Shown in pieces: positions 18,585 to 29,353 of a stretch of DNA of 64,000 nt. The stretch is taken from contig NZ_CP092417.1 of NCBI RefSeq assembly GCF_023716865.1, forward strand, positions 5,186,001-5,250,000, given 5' to 3'. The DNA comes from Endozoicomonas sp. SCSIO W0465. GTDB lineage: Bacteria; Pseudomonadota; Gammaproteobacteria; Pseudomonadales; Endozoicomonadaceae. Under the pieces are notes generated by a model. That model saw only the letters and a program-made list of their open reading frames with translations, was not told the origin of the DNA and ran no database searches. The stretch's first letter is position 1, and every line of letters begins with the position of its first letter. The translations under genes and the position numbers were made by a program.

Positions 18585-19874
18585 AGCTGGTTAAAGATTC
18601 TGTCGCCAAGTACGGTGAGTCGCCGGACGGCTGCATCGCCTTGAGGGAATCAGTCTCCTCTTTGTCGTCGATGTTCGGCCCTTCGCTAACGACTTCCCAT
18701 CCGTTAATGGCTTCTGTCGTACAGCTACTATGGCCTCTGCTGACTTCTGTCCAATCACCACGCGGAGTTACCTCTGCTGGCGCTATTGGTTGCCATCGGG
18801 TTTGCTCGAACAGGATGATGAGACCTGTTCGCCGAGCCTGTTGTAACCAGTGGCTGAGAACTGGGAATTACCAATCGCATGTTGAACAGATCTCCCCGGA
18901 TAAGGACATGAACTTTCAGTGCACAACCGCCGCATTTACCGTGTCTCACGAACCATAGGGCTTTGTGATCCTTGGCTCACTCGCCCAGAGACTCAGCCTT
19001 ATATGCGATTTCTGTACGTCGGCTCGCACCTTTGCACTCAGACTGCCTCCGCACAGCCCCTCGCGGGACTGCACTTGCCTTAAGCTAGTGGTTGTCATCA
19101 GCAGGCGTCTTTACCGCCAGTCAGATGTAGGTTCTCCCACAGGGGACTTTCACCCCATCAGTTCATGCCCATGCCGGGCGTACCAAGGTTTTTGATAACC
19201 ATCAGACGATGGCGGCTTGCTGCTGTTTTGACTGTTCTTGCCAACCTTTTCTTCCAATTCTCGACATCGCTCTTCCAGACAGGCAACTCTCATCCGCAGC
19301 TCTGCATTCTCTTTCAAGAGAATCTCAGCCGACATAGTTGCGGGTAGTTCTGGAATCATGCTGGCGAATATTGTGGAAAAATGGTGCTTAAGAGGATGGT
19401 ATAAAAATCAGAAAATTCCAGATTTATGTGGGGGTGCTGAACAGTTACTAAGAAAGAAAAGCAATTGGCGATTCATATCAAACCAGCAAACCAACTCAAA
19501 GATAGAACTCTAGAAAAAATACGCATTGAACAAGCATACTGGTTATTAAAAGGAATAAAATTTATGATAATAACAGATAGATGCCTCCCAAAAAATATTA
19601 TAAATAACCTTGAATTTGTGATAGGCCACGCTCGTATAAATTTGACTGATAGCCATTCAGAGAAAATTAAACATATGATTATTCAATCCATAAACATCAA
19701 AGATGGGAAGATTAATGAACTCTGTAGAGAAATTGATGACAAGATGCAACTAAATAAAGGCGAGTCTCTAAATATGTTCTATCAAATGATCGCAATAAGA
19801 GAAATCGACGTTGATCTCAGAAATTTTTCCATAGGCCCAATAACGCACTCAACACAACTAAGAAAACATACATT

Positions 19875-21401
19875 CTCGACTTTAGAGTTTTAAGAGCACA
19901 ATAGTTCCGGCGCATAATCTGCTAAAAGCAACCATCCCCAATGACGAAATTCGAGATGGTTGCCATGCTCACTTCAGATCATCAAGTAATCCTCAGGGAG
20001 CTCGCTTCATATACAACCTTTCTTGCTGGAGCGCTATCATCAACTGCAGTACCAACGTTCTGCGAACTGCTGTTCGGTTGCATGCTTTCAGCCGACGGCT
20101 TTGTTACACAGGCGTTGTTAACAATTGATTTTCATTGTGTGTGGAGCAGCTACCACCACTGGCTATCTCAGGGCAAGTGGCAATGGAAGAACTTGGCACG
20201 CCACTTGATCCGTCTGGTCTGCTCCAAAGCTCCTGAGAATCAACCTGTGGTCCTGGGGCTTGATGACTGGGTAATCGAACGGTTTTCCGACAAAGCCCCT
20301 GCTTGTCGTACACATCATCAACACAGCAAGAAACGCAATCGGCCGACGTACATCTGGGGGCAGTGTTGGGTTTCCCTGGCCATCATATTTGAGCGGGCTG
20401 CAGATGAAGTATTTACCGCCATACCGGTGATCTCATTTCCGACACCAGCTTCAGGTAACACCAGCAAACTGAAAATTGCCGTGGCCATGCTCAGGGTGGT
20501 ACGCAATGAAGTGAAGGATCGAGTGCTACGCCTGCTAACCGATTGCTGGTATATGAACTGGACACTGATAAAGCCAGCTCTGGAAATGAACATAGAAGTT
20601 GTTGGTCAGATACCTTCAAATCGGGCCCTCTATGCTTTGCCGCCAGCACCCACCGTAAAGAAGCGAGGGCGCCCAAAAAAGTACGGCATCAAGATGACGA
20701 CAGAACAGGTTAAGAAACTGCCGGAAGAAAAAGCAACAGTATGGATGTACGGCAAATTTCGCAAAATACGTTATCGTACCCTGATCTGTCGCGCCAGATT
20801 CCTTAAAGGTCGTGAAGTACGCGTCGTCTGGAGTCGCTTTGAAAATGACAAAGGTCTGACCGAAAGCAGAATATTCATCTCGACCAATCCGGAACTTGAG
20901 GGACTGGAGGTGCTTCGTGCCTATTCCCGGAGATGGCCGGTAGAGCCAATGTTTCACCAACTCAAACATGCTTTTGGCTGTTGCCATTTATGGCAGCAGA
21001 AATTGCGAACACTGCTTCGATGGATGCATTTGAAAATGGCAGGCTATGCATTATTGCAGTTATTAACCGTTTGTAAAAATCAGGCATGTCTGAATATTTC
21101 TCGGATACCCTGGAGAAGCCCGGATACAACCACTGCAGGCATGATGAAAATTGCTCTTTCAGGAATTATTCCGAGGTTCTCTATTCGCAAGGGCTGGAAC
21201 AGATATAAGCAAAAATATGAGTTCAATTTTCGCGATCTGATCGACCAGTTAATACCGGATAATTCAGAAGCAGCATAACTAAAGGCTTTTAGGCAAAAAA
21301 CGGAAGTAATAACGAACTTGGAAAAACAGTTCACTGATTTCGGCTTGCTTCACTATAAAAAGCTGACCGAATTATCGTTTTATACAGACTCTAAAGTCGA
21401 G
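19875..21401 (+). mobile_element. DDE_5/IS701-like insertion sequence, full copy in tnsA
   Basis: 1527 bp with terminal inverted repeats CTCGACTTTAGAG. It is flanked by a 7-bp direct repeat ATACATT (19868-19874 and 21402-21408). The family assignment is from the transposase; the closest named group is uncertain. Confidence 0.85.
19941..21278 (+). CDS. DDE transposase (DDE_5/IS701-like)
   Basis: 445 residues. The likely catalytic acids are in VLGLDDWVIERF, LLTDCWYMNW and SRRWPVEPMFHQLKHAFG. The order and spacing suit the DDE_5 superfamily endonuclease fold with an inserted beta-rich region. A basic linker (KKRGRPKKYG) may bind DNA. Two further complete genes with the same translation occur at 57695 and 59105, so this element has spread recently. 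An IS4-superfamily assignment cannot be excluded. Confidence 0.8.
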   Translation: MTKFEMVAMLTSDHQVILRELASYTTFLAGALSSTAVPTFCELLFGCMLSADGFVTQALLTIDFHCVWSSYHHWLSQGKWQWKNLARHLIRLVCSKAPENQPVVLGLDDWVIERFSDKAPACRTHHQHSKKRNRPTYIWGQCWVSLAIIFERAADEVFTAIPVISFPTPASGNTSKLKIAVAMLRVVRNEVKDRVLRLLTDCWYMNWTLIKPALEMNIEVVGQIPSNRALYALPPAPTVKKRGRPKKYGIKMTTEQVKKLPEEKATVWMYGKFRKIRYRTLICRARFLKGREVRVVWSRFENDKGLTESRIFISTNPELEGLEVLRAYSRRWPVEPMFHQLKHAFGCCHLWQQKLRTLLRWMHLKMAGYALLQLLTVCKNQACLNISRIPWRSPDTTTAGMMKIALSGIIPRFSIRKGWNRYKQKYEFNFRDLIDQLIPDNSEAA

Positions 21402-21739
21402 ATACATTAACTAACACTATTAATGAAAAATGATTTACGAAAACTCCTTAATACTGGCAAATACAAGCGAAGTCGATTTGATAGCAGTTAAATCCCTTGA
21501 CTTGTACAGAGTACTCCATATAAATCCACGAGAAGATACTCTTTTCTGGATACACATATTCAATGACGCCCTGCCTGAGGAAAAAAGTTTATTAGATATT
21601 CAGCAGAAAATTAATAACAATATTTACTCAATTTTTCTTGATGAAGACCCTTTCTCATCCTTTATTGACACTCAAATATACCCTGATGACACTGTAAAAG
21701 TTGCCAAGAAGAAAGAGAAGATTGAGTTCGAGAAAAATA

Positions 21740-23670
21740 ATCGGGTAAGGGCCGGTCTTTCTCCAGCCCTCCCCACAGCACCCGGCATGCGGGTCCGCAC
21801 CGGGCGGTTCAACGATGATGGTGAAACCTGATCCATAAGTCTTTCAATGAAACAAGCCCAATTTTCGCGAGGTAACTGTTATTCAGTGCCTGTTGTACCG
21901 CATAGGTTTTACTCAGACGGTAATACCCTTTGCTGCTGGCTGCGATCTTGGCGGCGTTAATTTTATCAACGCCTAACCTGACCAGATTCTTAAAACGGGT
22001 TTTCGGCTTGCGCCATTGCTTCAGAAAGCAGCAACGGATTCGCCGACGTATCCATTGATCCAGCAGGGGAATTGGTCGGTGATATTCCGATAACCGGAAA
22101 TACCCCATCCAACCCCGGATATATTGTGCCAATTTGCGTAACCGATGTTGCATTGAGACACCCCAGCGACGACTGGTCAACTTGAGTATCCGGTATTTGA
22201 ATCGGTCCAGACACTTCTGGGCCCAGCGAACTTTCTTCCCTGTGAAGGTGAAACTCAGGAATTCGCTTTCTGTTGCTTTCACAACTTTACTTTTCCGGGA
22301 GTTAATCTTCAGTTTCAATTTGCGTTCAATGAATTGGGTAATGCTGTGCATCACCCGATCCCCTGCACGCTGACTTTTGACGAGAATCACAAAATCATCA
22401 CAGTATCTTGCAAAGCAATGACCCCGATATTCAAGCTCCTTGTCGAGTTCGTCGAGGACCACATTAGACAGCAAGGGTGATAAAGGCCCACCCTGTGGCA
22501 TGCCAACCCTGGTCGGGTAGACATTGCCCTCAATCATGACACCGGAGCGCAGGTAGCTACCAATCAGTTTCAGAAGGCGTTTGTCGCGGACCTTACGGGA
22601 GACCCTCGACATCAAAACGTCGTGATTAACCGTATCAAAGAATTTACTCAGATCAACGTCAACAGCGTAATGAAGCCCCCGGTTGATCAACTGCTTAACC
22701 TGACGGACTCCGTCGTGTGCTGACCGTCCCGGTCGGTAGCCGAAGCTGTTTGGAGAGAAACCCGGATCAAAGACAGGGGTCAGCACCTGCACAATGGCCT
22801 GCTGTATGACCCTATCCATCACGGTAGGGATTCCCAGCAAACGCTCACCGCCGTCCGGCTTTTCTATAACATGTCGGCGCACGGGTGATGGCTGGTAGGT
22901 TCCGTCCAATAAGGCTTGACGCACTGAAGGCCAATGCTGTTTGGCAAAGTCTGGATAAGCTTCAATAGTGACTCCATCAATACCCGGAGCACCCTTGTTG
23001 CTTTTGACCTGTTTCCATGCACTTGCCAGATTAGCCGGTTCAAGTACGCAATTTAGTAGATCATGGTTCAAAGCTGGTTAAAGATTCTGTCGCCAAGTAC
23101 GGTGAGTCGCCGGACGGCTGCATCGCCTTGAGGGAATCAGTCTCCTCTTTGTCGTCGATGTTCGGCCCTTCGCTAACGACTTCCCATCCGTTAATGGCTT
23201 CTGTCGTACAGCTACTATGGCCTCTGCTGACTTCTGTCCAATCACCACGCGGAGTTACCTCTGCTGGCGCTATTGGTTGCCATCGGGTTTGCTCGAACAG
23301 GATGATGAGACCTGTTCGCCGAGCCTGTTGTAACCAGTGGCTGAGAACTGGGAATTACCAATCGCATGTTGAACAGATCTCCCCGGATAAGGACATGAAC
23401 TTTCAGTGCACAACCGCCGCATTTACCGTGTCTCACGAACCATAGGGCTTTGTGATCCTTGGCTCACTCGCCCAGAGACTCAGCCTTATATGCGATTTCT
23501 GTACGTCGGCTCGCACCTTTGCACTCAGACTGCCTCCGCACAGCCCCTCGCGGGACTGCACTTGCCTTAAGCTAGTGGTTGTCATCAGCAGGCGTCTTTA
23601 CCGCCAGTCAGATGTAGGTTCTCCCACAGGGGACTTTCACCCCATCAGTTCATGCCCATGCCGGGCGTAC
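21740..23670 (-). mobile_element. Group II intron, copy 2, inside tnsB
   Basis: 1931 bp, with the same boundaries as copy 1. The 5' exon (minus strand) ends CATCTTG and the 3' exon begins TATTT. It is antisense to tnsB. Confidence 0.93.
21809..23071 (-). CDS. ltrA: Group II intron reverse transcriptase/maturase, copy 2
   Basis: 420 residues with the same translation as copy 1, including YCDD and the X domain. It has no endonuclease domain. The identity suggests very recent copying. Confidence 0.93.
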   Translation of the reverse strand: MNHDLLNCVLEPANLASAWKQVKSNKGAPGIDGVTIEAYPDFAKQHWPSVRQALLDGTYQPSPVRRHVIEKPDGGERLLGIPTVMDRVIQQAIVQVLTPVFDPGFSPNSFGYRPGRSAHDGVRQVKQLINRGLHYAVDVDLSKFFDTVNHDVLMSRVSRKVRDKRLLKLIGSYLRSGVMIEGNVYPTRVGMPQGGPLSPLLSNVVLDELDKELEYRGHCFARYCDDFVILVKSQRAGDRVMHSITQFIERKLKLKINSRKSKVVKATESEFLSFTFTGKKVRWAQKCLDRFKYRILKLTSRRWGVSMQHRLRKLAQYIRGWMGYFRLSEYHRPIPLLDQWIRRRIRCCFLKQWRKPKTRFKNLVRLGVDKINAAKIAASSKGYYRLSKTYAVQQALNNSYLAKIGLVSLKDLWIRFHHHR

Positions 23671-26600
23671 CAAGATGGAGAATGATTTGTGATTATGTTC
23701 ACGACGAGCCAAGCATATTCACAAGAGAAGGAAGATCAAGTCTATACAAAGAAGAAACAAGAAAATCAAGAAACAACAACAGTTATCGACATGTATTTGT
23801 AGAGACAAAAGATAATACAGAGAAATTTTCAGCAAAGTTTTTCTTAAAAATACTAAAAATTTATTGGAAGCGAGGAAAAAGCGAATTTTCCCTTTACCCA
23901 GATTACAGTAACTGCGGGACAACGCCAATACCAAAAGACAAACCCGGAAAGAAACGTGGGAGAAAGTACAAAGAGAATCCAAACAAAGGCATTGCATTAA
24001 CAGAGAAAGACAAAGACATTTTCAAGAAATTCATAGTACATGAAAAGCTAAATAACAAAAAAAGCCTTCAAAAATCTTACGACGCATTAATAGCATCAAA
24101 CTATTACAAATATGAATTTGACAGCAATGGAAATATTGCAATCGAAACATTTATTAATGACATAACCAAAGCTAAAGAGACGAGAAAAAAAGAGCTTAGA
24201 GATGACTATAAACCTTCCTATGCACAATTCAAGAATTTTTACTACAAGAATTACACTCGCGAGGAAAGAGAAAGAAATAGAATAGGTGAACAGCAAACTA
24301 CTCTATCACGAACACCAAAAACTGGTTCTCAAGTGGCTCTATATCCGGGTCATGCTTTTGAAATAGATGCAACAATATTAGACTTCTATATAAAATCTCA
24401 CAGAGAACCATTCAATTTAATAGGTCAACCTACTTTTTATGTAGTCATAGACGTATATTCTAGATTTATCATTGGTTGGCATATGGCATTAGGAAAACCA
24501 TCAGGCACAACTGCTCTTGCAGCACTCGTGAATATGGCAACAGACAAAAAAACCTTACTAAAAAAGCTTAATTACATAGAGCCAGAATACACCAAGGGTA
24601 AATTAAGCTTTAACATAGGAGGCATACCAAAAAAACTGATCATTGATCAAGGTGAGTTAAGAGGTTACATACCAGAGCACATCCAGAAAACATTCAACAT
24701 ACACATTGAAACAACAGCATCAAAAAGACCGGATTGGAAAGGAACAGTTGAAAGGAGGTTTAACACTCTACAAAGCTGGGAAAAAATATACGACCCTTCA
24801 TATGGGAATATGCCCAAAAAGCGCTATGGTGATCCAGACATAAGAAAAAACGCTATTAAAACCTTTAAAGAACTGTATCATGATTTTTTGGATCTAATAT
24901 TATTGCATAACCACTCCACAATAAGAAACCCTCGTATACATACCAATCTATCCCTAGAAGAAAATATTGCCACACGCCCATATGATTTATTCCAGCATGG
25001 AATTGAACAAGTGGGGGGCAGTATTTTTGCTTGTAGCGAAGGACATATCAGGAGACACTTTTTAAAACCGGGTACTGCCACAATAACTGAAGAGGGAATA
25101 AAATATAAAGGACTTCTTTATCAGCCACTGACGGAACACGCTGATGAACTGTTATCATCCTCAATAAAAACACAATATCAAAAAACTGTACAAAATAATA
25201 GAATCACTATTCTTGAACACGAATCTATAATAGATGCCATCTACTTACCATTAGATTCTTCAAATACTCCTATTGAATGTGCTTTACTCCCTAAAAGTAA
25301 ACTTGCAGTTCAAGCCGACTTGTCTGAAGGCATCGATACATTTTCCAGAATTTCACTGGAAGGGCTAAGCTGGATCGAATACGACGACTATAAAGATGAA
25401 TACCACAAAAAAAGCGAAGAGCTAAAAAAAGAAAGTGCCGAACTTCAGCAAGAAATCGACAAACGAATGAGCGAAAGAAAAAAGGAGGCCGCAAAGAAAA
25501 CCAATAATGAAACAGGTGATATGTCTCAAAATCAATTCCTGAAAGGTGCAAATGAACGTAAGAAACAGATCCATGAAGAACATTTGCAAGAAGAAGCCAA
25601 CGATATTAAATCAGCTTATGCAAGTCAGTTAGATGAAATAACACCTAACAATACACCAGTTGAACCCAACTCATATGAAGAACACTCATATGTTAATTTG
25701 ATCAAACAATCTGCAAATCTCGAAGATGATGAAGATGACTACCATGAATAGAAATCAACATTTCGAAACCCTGAGGGAAAACCAAACCGTATTCAAAAAG
25801 GCTATTAAAAACAGTCTAATTGAGAGCCCAGAATACATTCAAACACGCTCAGGAAGAATGGTGCCTATAGCTCAATATACAGATTACTCTGACATTGAGC
25901 CTTATTTGAGAGCAAAGCTTGCTCAAGCCCTCCCCCCATATTTGAGCGAATCTGATTTTTTAACTTTTGCCAACTTCTTCCCTAAAAGAATAACTGATGC
26001 TGATAGAGCATTACCTTCCCATCTAAAGTACGCCAGAACAACATCAATACAAAAACTTTATCGTGTAACAACAGCATCATTAACAGTTTTTAGGGATATT
26101 AGTGAAATGATAAGAAGTAGCTATTCCGATAAAATGCACGCTGGAGAAACAGGAAACTCTGTAGGTGGAATGACTATCTACGGAATCAGTTCTCAGGGAA
26201 AAACCTCAGCAGTCAACATGGCACTTTCATATTATCCACAAATTATTGCTCACACATCTCAATCCAAAAAATTCGAAAAAGCTGCTTCACCGATACATGA
26301 AAATTTACTTCAGGTTACATGGTTATCAGTTGTTTGCCCTTCAGAAGGTGGTCAAATGAGTCTTTGTAACAATATCCTAGCAAAAGTGGACGATCTACTT
26401 GGATCAAATTATGAAGAAAACTTCAAACAATCATTAGGACGAAACACCGAAATCGACCTAAAGACTTATATCGGAAGGGTTAAACAAGTAATACGAGAGA
26501 TACACCTTGGAATATTAGTCATTGATGACATTCAATTATTGGCACAAAAGGATAAAAAAAACAGAAAACAGATTGCTAATTTCCTTGTTGAATTAATTCA

Positions 26601-27133
26601 AGAGCTTGAAGTTCCAATTTGCCTAGTAGGAACACTCGAAGTTATTAATGCCTTTAAACATTTATCCTTTTCATTTAAATCTAAATTCACCAAACATGGT
26701 GACATATATTTTGAACCATTCCCCCCAAACCCTACCAACAACAAAGGCAATAAAAATCTAGAGGACAATGATAATCGCGCCCCAAAAGAGTATGAAGACC
26801 TAATCACATTTCTTTTCGAAAGATACCAATCAACAAAAGAAACATTAACAGAAGGAGAGTTGAAAAAACACTATTCGACTACCAAAAAAAACGTAAAAAA
26901 AGAAAGCATTCAAATAAAACTTTCGATAATAGAACAATTTTATTACGAAACAGCAGGTATTACGCAGTACACAATATTACTATTTATTGCTATTCAAAAG
27001 TATATTATTGAAGATGAACTAAAGGTTTTTTATGAAGAAAAAAGCAAAAAAGACATTAAATCATCTTCGTCTATCTCTAGAATCTCTCCAAAACTAATTT
27101 CAAAACTTGCAAAAAAGAATTTTAAAATCAGTC

Positions 27134-28741
27134 GTAACTATTCAGCACTGAGCAAAGGCATATTACAGTAATTCCGAACAGCTCTATGAAGTGATTGATA
27201 TATGTCCATTCCCTGTTTTCTGGCAGACGACAAATAGCTGCGAATCCGTGCAAACATAGAACCACCGTCTGCACTCCTGAAGCAGCCTGAGATTTTCTGC
27301 TTTAACTTGGCCATTCGAACATCCCGCTCACTGCCATTGTTATCGAAGGGAATGGTAAAATCTGACATGAAGCGCAGTGTCTCAGCCTTGAACTCAGTGA
27401 GTCGTTTGAAGAGATTGTAAGCTTTAGTATTCTTGACTTTCTTGCGCTTAAGCTCCTCTCGTTGCTTCTCCATATAGACGACTTCTTTCATTAGAGCCCG
27501 CTGAAGCAACCGGTCATAAATCTTCTCGATTCGTTCACAGACAACACTTGGCATCTGTAGCATACCTATGGTCTTAAAGCCCTTGCAGTAATGCCAGGAA
27601 AGCCTCAGTAGCTTCATCAATCGCAACGCCAGTTGATTGCTGTCCCTATCAACAACACCCAAAAGCTCCCTCAGGTGATGGGCATTGCAAAGTACGTGAG
27701 TTGCCGCATATGCAAAATAGGATTTCCAATGATCATGAACCAGAACGCCTGCAAATGTTAGCAGTATGCCCATCGTGTCCATGGCCTCACGACCTCGCTT
27801 TTCAGACAAGTAGTAGAGCGTCCATTGTTCATCCCGCATAACGTGTAGCCAGTGCAAAGAGCCCTCGGCCCGCATACCCGTTTCATCGGCTCCGGCAACA
27901 GACGATTCCCGCAAGGCGTCACGAATAACCTCTTCAGTAGAAGCCAGATTTTCATAGGTTCTGGCCACAAAATTGGCGACAGTGCCTGCACTTACACTCA
28001 TTTTATAGAGAGTATTAAAATACTCTGACACGCGCTTAAAAGGCAGGAAATGGTATTGGTTAAGATAGACGGCCATAGCCTGTGTGGCTGAGCCATATTG
28101 TGCGGCAGCGGTAACACCTTCCGGGAATTCAGCCTGATTCCGACAACCACAAGTGCAGATTTTTACTTCAGCTCTATGGGCCGTTACTTCAAATTCACCC
28201 GGTCTCCCTGGTTCAAACACCTGTCGTTCAATATATTTGACCGGCTCACTATCAAGAAGAGACGCCTGACATTTATTGCATTCTTTAACCGGAAGGTACT
28301 CAATATAGTCAGGGATATCGACCTGTTTAAGACAAGTGCCCTGATGCCCTTTCTTTCCACCGGCTTTATTACCAGAAGACTGTCTCAGACTTTTAGGATT
28401 GGGTTTTTCATCCGATGGATCGGTACCTTTATCTGCGGAAAGGTCGTCAGAATGATCTGGAGAATTACTGTTTTTACAAGGTTTTTGATAACCATCAGAC
28501 GATGGCGGCTTGCTGCTGTTTTGACTGTTCTTGCCAACCTTTTCTTCCAATTCTCGACATCGCTCTTCCAGACAGGCAACTCTCATCCGCAGCTCTGCAT
28601 TCTCTTTCAAGAGAATCTCAGCCGACATAGTTGCGGGTAGTTCTGGAATCATGCTGGCGAATATTGTGGAAAAATGGTGCTTAAGAGGATGGTATAAAAA
28701 TCAGAAAATTCCAGATTTATGTGGGGGTGCTGAACAGTTAC
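27134..28741 (-). mobile_element. IS66-type insertion sequence, copy C (intact)
   Basis: 1608 bp with both terminal repeats, flanked by AATCAGTC on each side. It serves as the reference for the damaged copies. Confidence 0.95.
27138..28652 (-). CDS. IS66 family transposase (intact)
   Basis: 504 residues. An N-terminal coiled coil (ENAELRMRVACLEERCRELEEKV) is followed by the conserved NSSKPPSSDG linker. A zinc-finger region with C-x2-C pairs follows (VKECNKCQASLL, KICTCGCRNQ). The DDE transposase domain has D in GADETGMR, D in VHDHWKSYF and E in NNGSERDVRM. A C-terminal IS66-type helical segment (GSMFARIRSYLSSARKQG) ends the protein. There are no accessory tnpA or tnpB genes. Confidence 0.95.
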   Translation of the reverse strand: MIPELPATMSAEILLKENAELRMRVACLEERCRELEEKVGKNSQNSSKPPSSDGYQKPCKNSNSPDHSDDLSADKGTDPSDEKPNPKSLRQSSGNKAGGKKGHQGTCLKQVDIPDYIEYLPVKECNKCQASLLDSEPVKYIERQVFEPGRPGEFEVTAHRAEVKICTCGCRNQAEFPEGVTAAAQYGSATQAMAVYLNQYHFLPFKRVSEYFNTLYKMSVSAGTVANFVARTYENLASTEEVIRDALRESSVAGADETGMRAEGSLHWLHVMRDEQWTLYYLSEKRGREAMDTMGILLTFAGVLVHDHWKSYFAYAATHVLCNAHHLRELLGVVDRDSNQLALRLMKLLRLSWHYCKGFKTIGMLQMPSVVCERIEKIYDRLLQRALMKEVVYMEKQREELKRKKVKNTKAYNLFKRLTEFKAETLRFMSDFTIPFDNNGSERDVRMAKLKQKISGCFRSADGGSMFARIRSYLSSARKQGMDIYQSLHRAVRNYCNMPLLSAE

Positions 28742-29353
28742 AATCAGTCAAACCTACCTAGATGCTATTAGAACAGGTGACATCCGCCGACTTCAAACCC
28801 TACCTGATGTTAATTTTGGAAATTTCAGAATCAGCCAATCTCTAAAAAACTTTGATTCCGAAACTGATGTAATTGATGCAAACAGAAAATATGAAGTAAG
28901 AATTGAAATCCCTGAGTGGTTGAAAAACTCACTTATTGAGTCAGGAGTAGAAGAAGCTTTAGCAAAAAAAGCAACGGATATGACCATGAATGAGTATACA
29001 CGCCAACCAAAGCTGGATCTTCTCAGCAAAGCTATCGAATATGTGAAAAAACTGCAAGAAAATCCTGACAAGCCTATACAGTTATCCCCTGAAATACCAA
29101 GAGCTGATATTACTCTCGACATAGAAAAATTGGAACCTATGAATAATTTTATTGAAGAGCAGAACCAGAATGATGACCCAAACCATGTTCCAGAACTACT
29201 CAAGAAATATGGATTTGGATTTGATTATGAAAGAGATGTGGAGTTATAACCCTGACTACTGAAAACCCTCAATCTTTATAAATTAAAATCCACAAATAGT
29301 GAAATCAAAAGGACTAACAACCGATAACTAAAACAAGTATTCAAAGGACTGAA

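Larger units (their letters stand above)
17253..19183 (-). mobile_element. Group II intron, copy 1
   Basis: 1931 bp, located exactly by comparison with the uninterrupted IS66 sequence. In sense orientation it begins GTACGCCCGG and ends CTTACCCGAT. The 5' exon ends CCTTG and the 3' exon begins TAAAA. There is no target duplication, as expected for retrohoming. Bases 18585-19183 are the structured 5' ribozyme part. Small reading frames seen there are not genes. Confidence 0.92.
15914..19359 (-). pseudogene. IS66 family transposase, interrupted by a group II intron in sense orientation
   Basis: Coding pieces are 19359-19184 and 17252-15914, together 504 codons plus stop, identical in layout to the intact copies. 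The intron lies in the same orientation as the gene. Accurate splicing of the RNA would therefore rejoin Q-K-P-C-K-N-S and restore the transposase. The DDE residues are present in the long piece. Confidence 0.85.
15910..19448 (-). mobile_element. IS66-type element, copy B, itself split by a group II intron
   Basis: Termini GTAACTATTCAGCAC and its inverted partner, with an 8-bp duplication TAAGAAAG (15902-15909 and 19449-19456). Subtracting the 1931-bp intron gives 1608 bp, the size of intact copies. Confidence 0.93.
15495..21433 (+). pseudogene. tnsA: TnsA transposon endonuclease, interrupted twice
   Basis: Coding pieces are 15495-15909, 19457-19874 and 21409-21433. Removing both insertions and their target duplications gives 285 codons plus stop, close to Tn7 TnsA (273 aa). 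TnsA makes the 5' nicks at the transposon ends. The N-terminal PD-(D/E)XK nuclease shows E70 (LMSNLERD), D127 (RMTTDLLI) and K147 (AIHIKPA), plus the typical DIREQFPLD and LGIGHP segments. The C-terminal part is the winged-helix TnsC-contact region. The IS66-type element sits between D127 and K147 (8-bp duplication TAAGAAAG). The second element cuts 8 residues from the end (7-bp ATACATT). The native stop overlaps the tnsB ATG (ATGA). Confidence 0.9.
21430..25751 (+). pseudogene. tnsB: TnsB transposase, interrupted by a group II intron
   Basis: Coding pieces 21430-21739 and 23671-25751 join to 796 codons plus stop (Tn7 TnsB is 702 aa). TnsB binds the end repeats and makes the 3' cuts and strand transfer. 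The rve-type DDE core is clear: HAFEIDATILDFYI (D), KKLIIDQGELRGY (D) and RPDWKGTVERRFNTLQ (E). The C-terminus is acidic and coiled-coil-like, the usual TnsC-contact tail. The intron lies antisense to tnsB, so splicing cannot repair its mRNA. The start overlaps the native tnsA stop (ATGA). The stop overlaps the likely tnsC start. Confidence 0.9.
25744..29249 (+). pseudogene. tnsC: TnsC AAA+ ATPase, interrupted by an IS66-type element
   Basis: Coding pieces 25744-27133 and 28750-29249 join to 629 codons plus stop (Tn7 TnsC is 555). TnsC is the ATP-dependent regulator that links target selectors to TnsAB. Walker A is GISSQGKTSAVN and Walker B is LGILVIDDIQLLA. The sensor-1-like region is PICLVGTLEVINAF. 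The insertion leaves the 8-bp duplication AATCAGTC. I favour ATG 25744, which overlaps the tnsB stop as ATGAATAG. An in-frame ATG at 25726 is possible. The region after the insertion (KISQTYLDAIRTGDI...) is the C-terminal TnsC domain. Confidence 0.9.

Noticed and set aside
18641..19195. Small open frames in the 5' part of the group II introns
   Set aside because: This is structured ribozyme RNA; the frames recur with each intron copy and have no domain features.
23719..24296. Minus-strand frames within tnsB
   Set aside because: They are low-complexity, Phe/Leu/Ser-rich products of an A-rich sense strand, not real genes.
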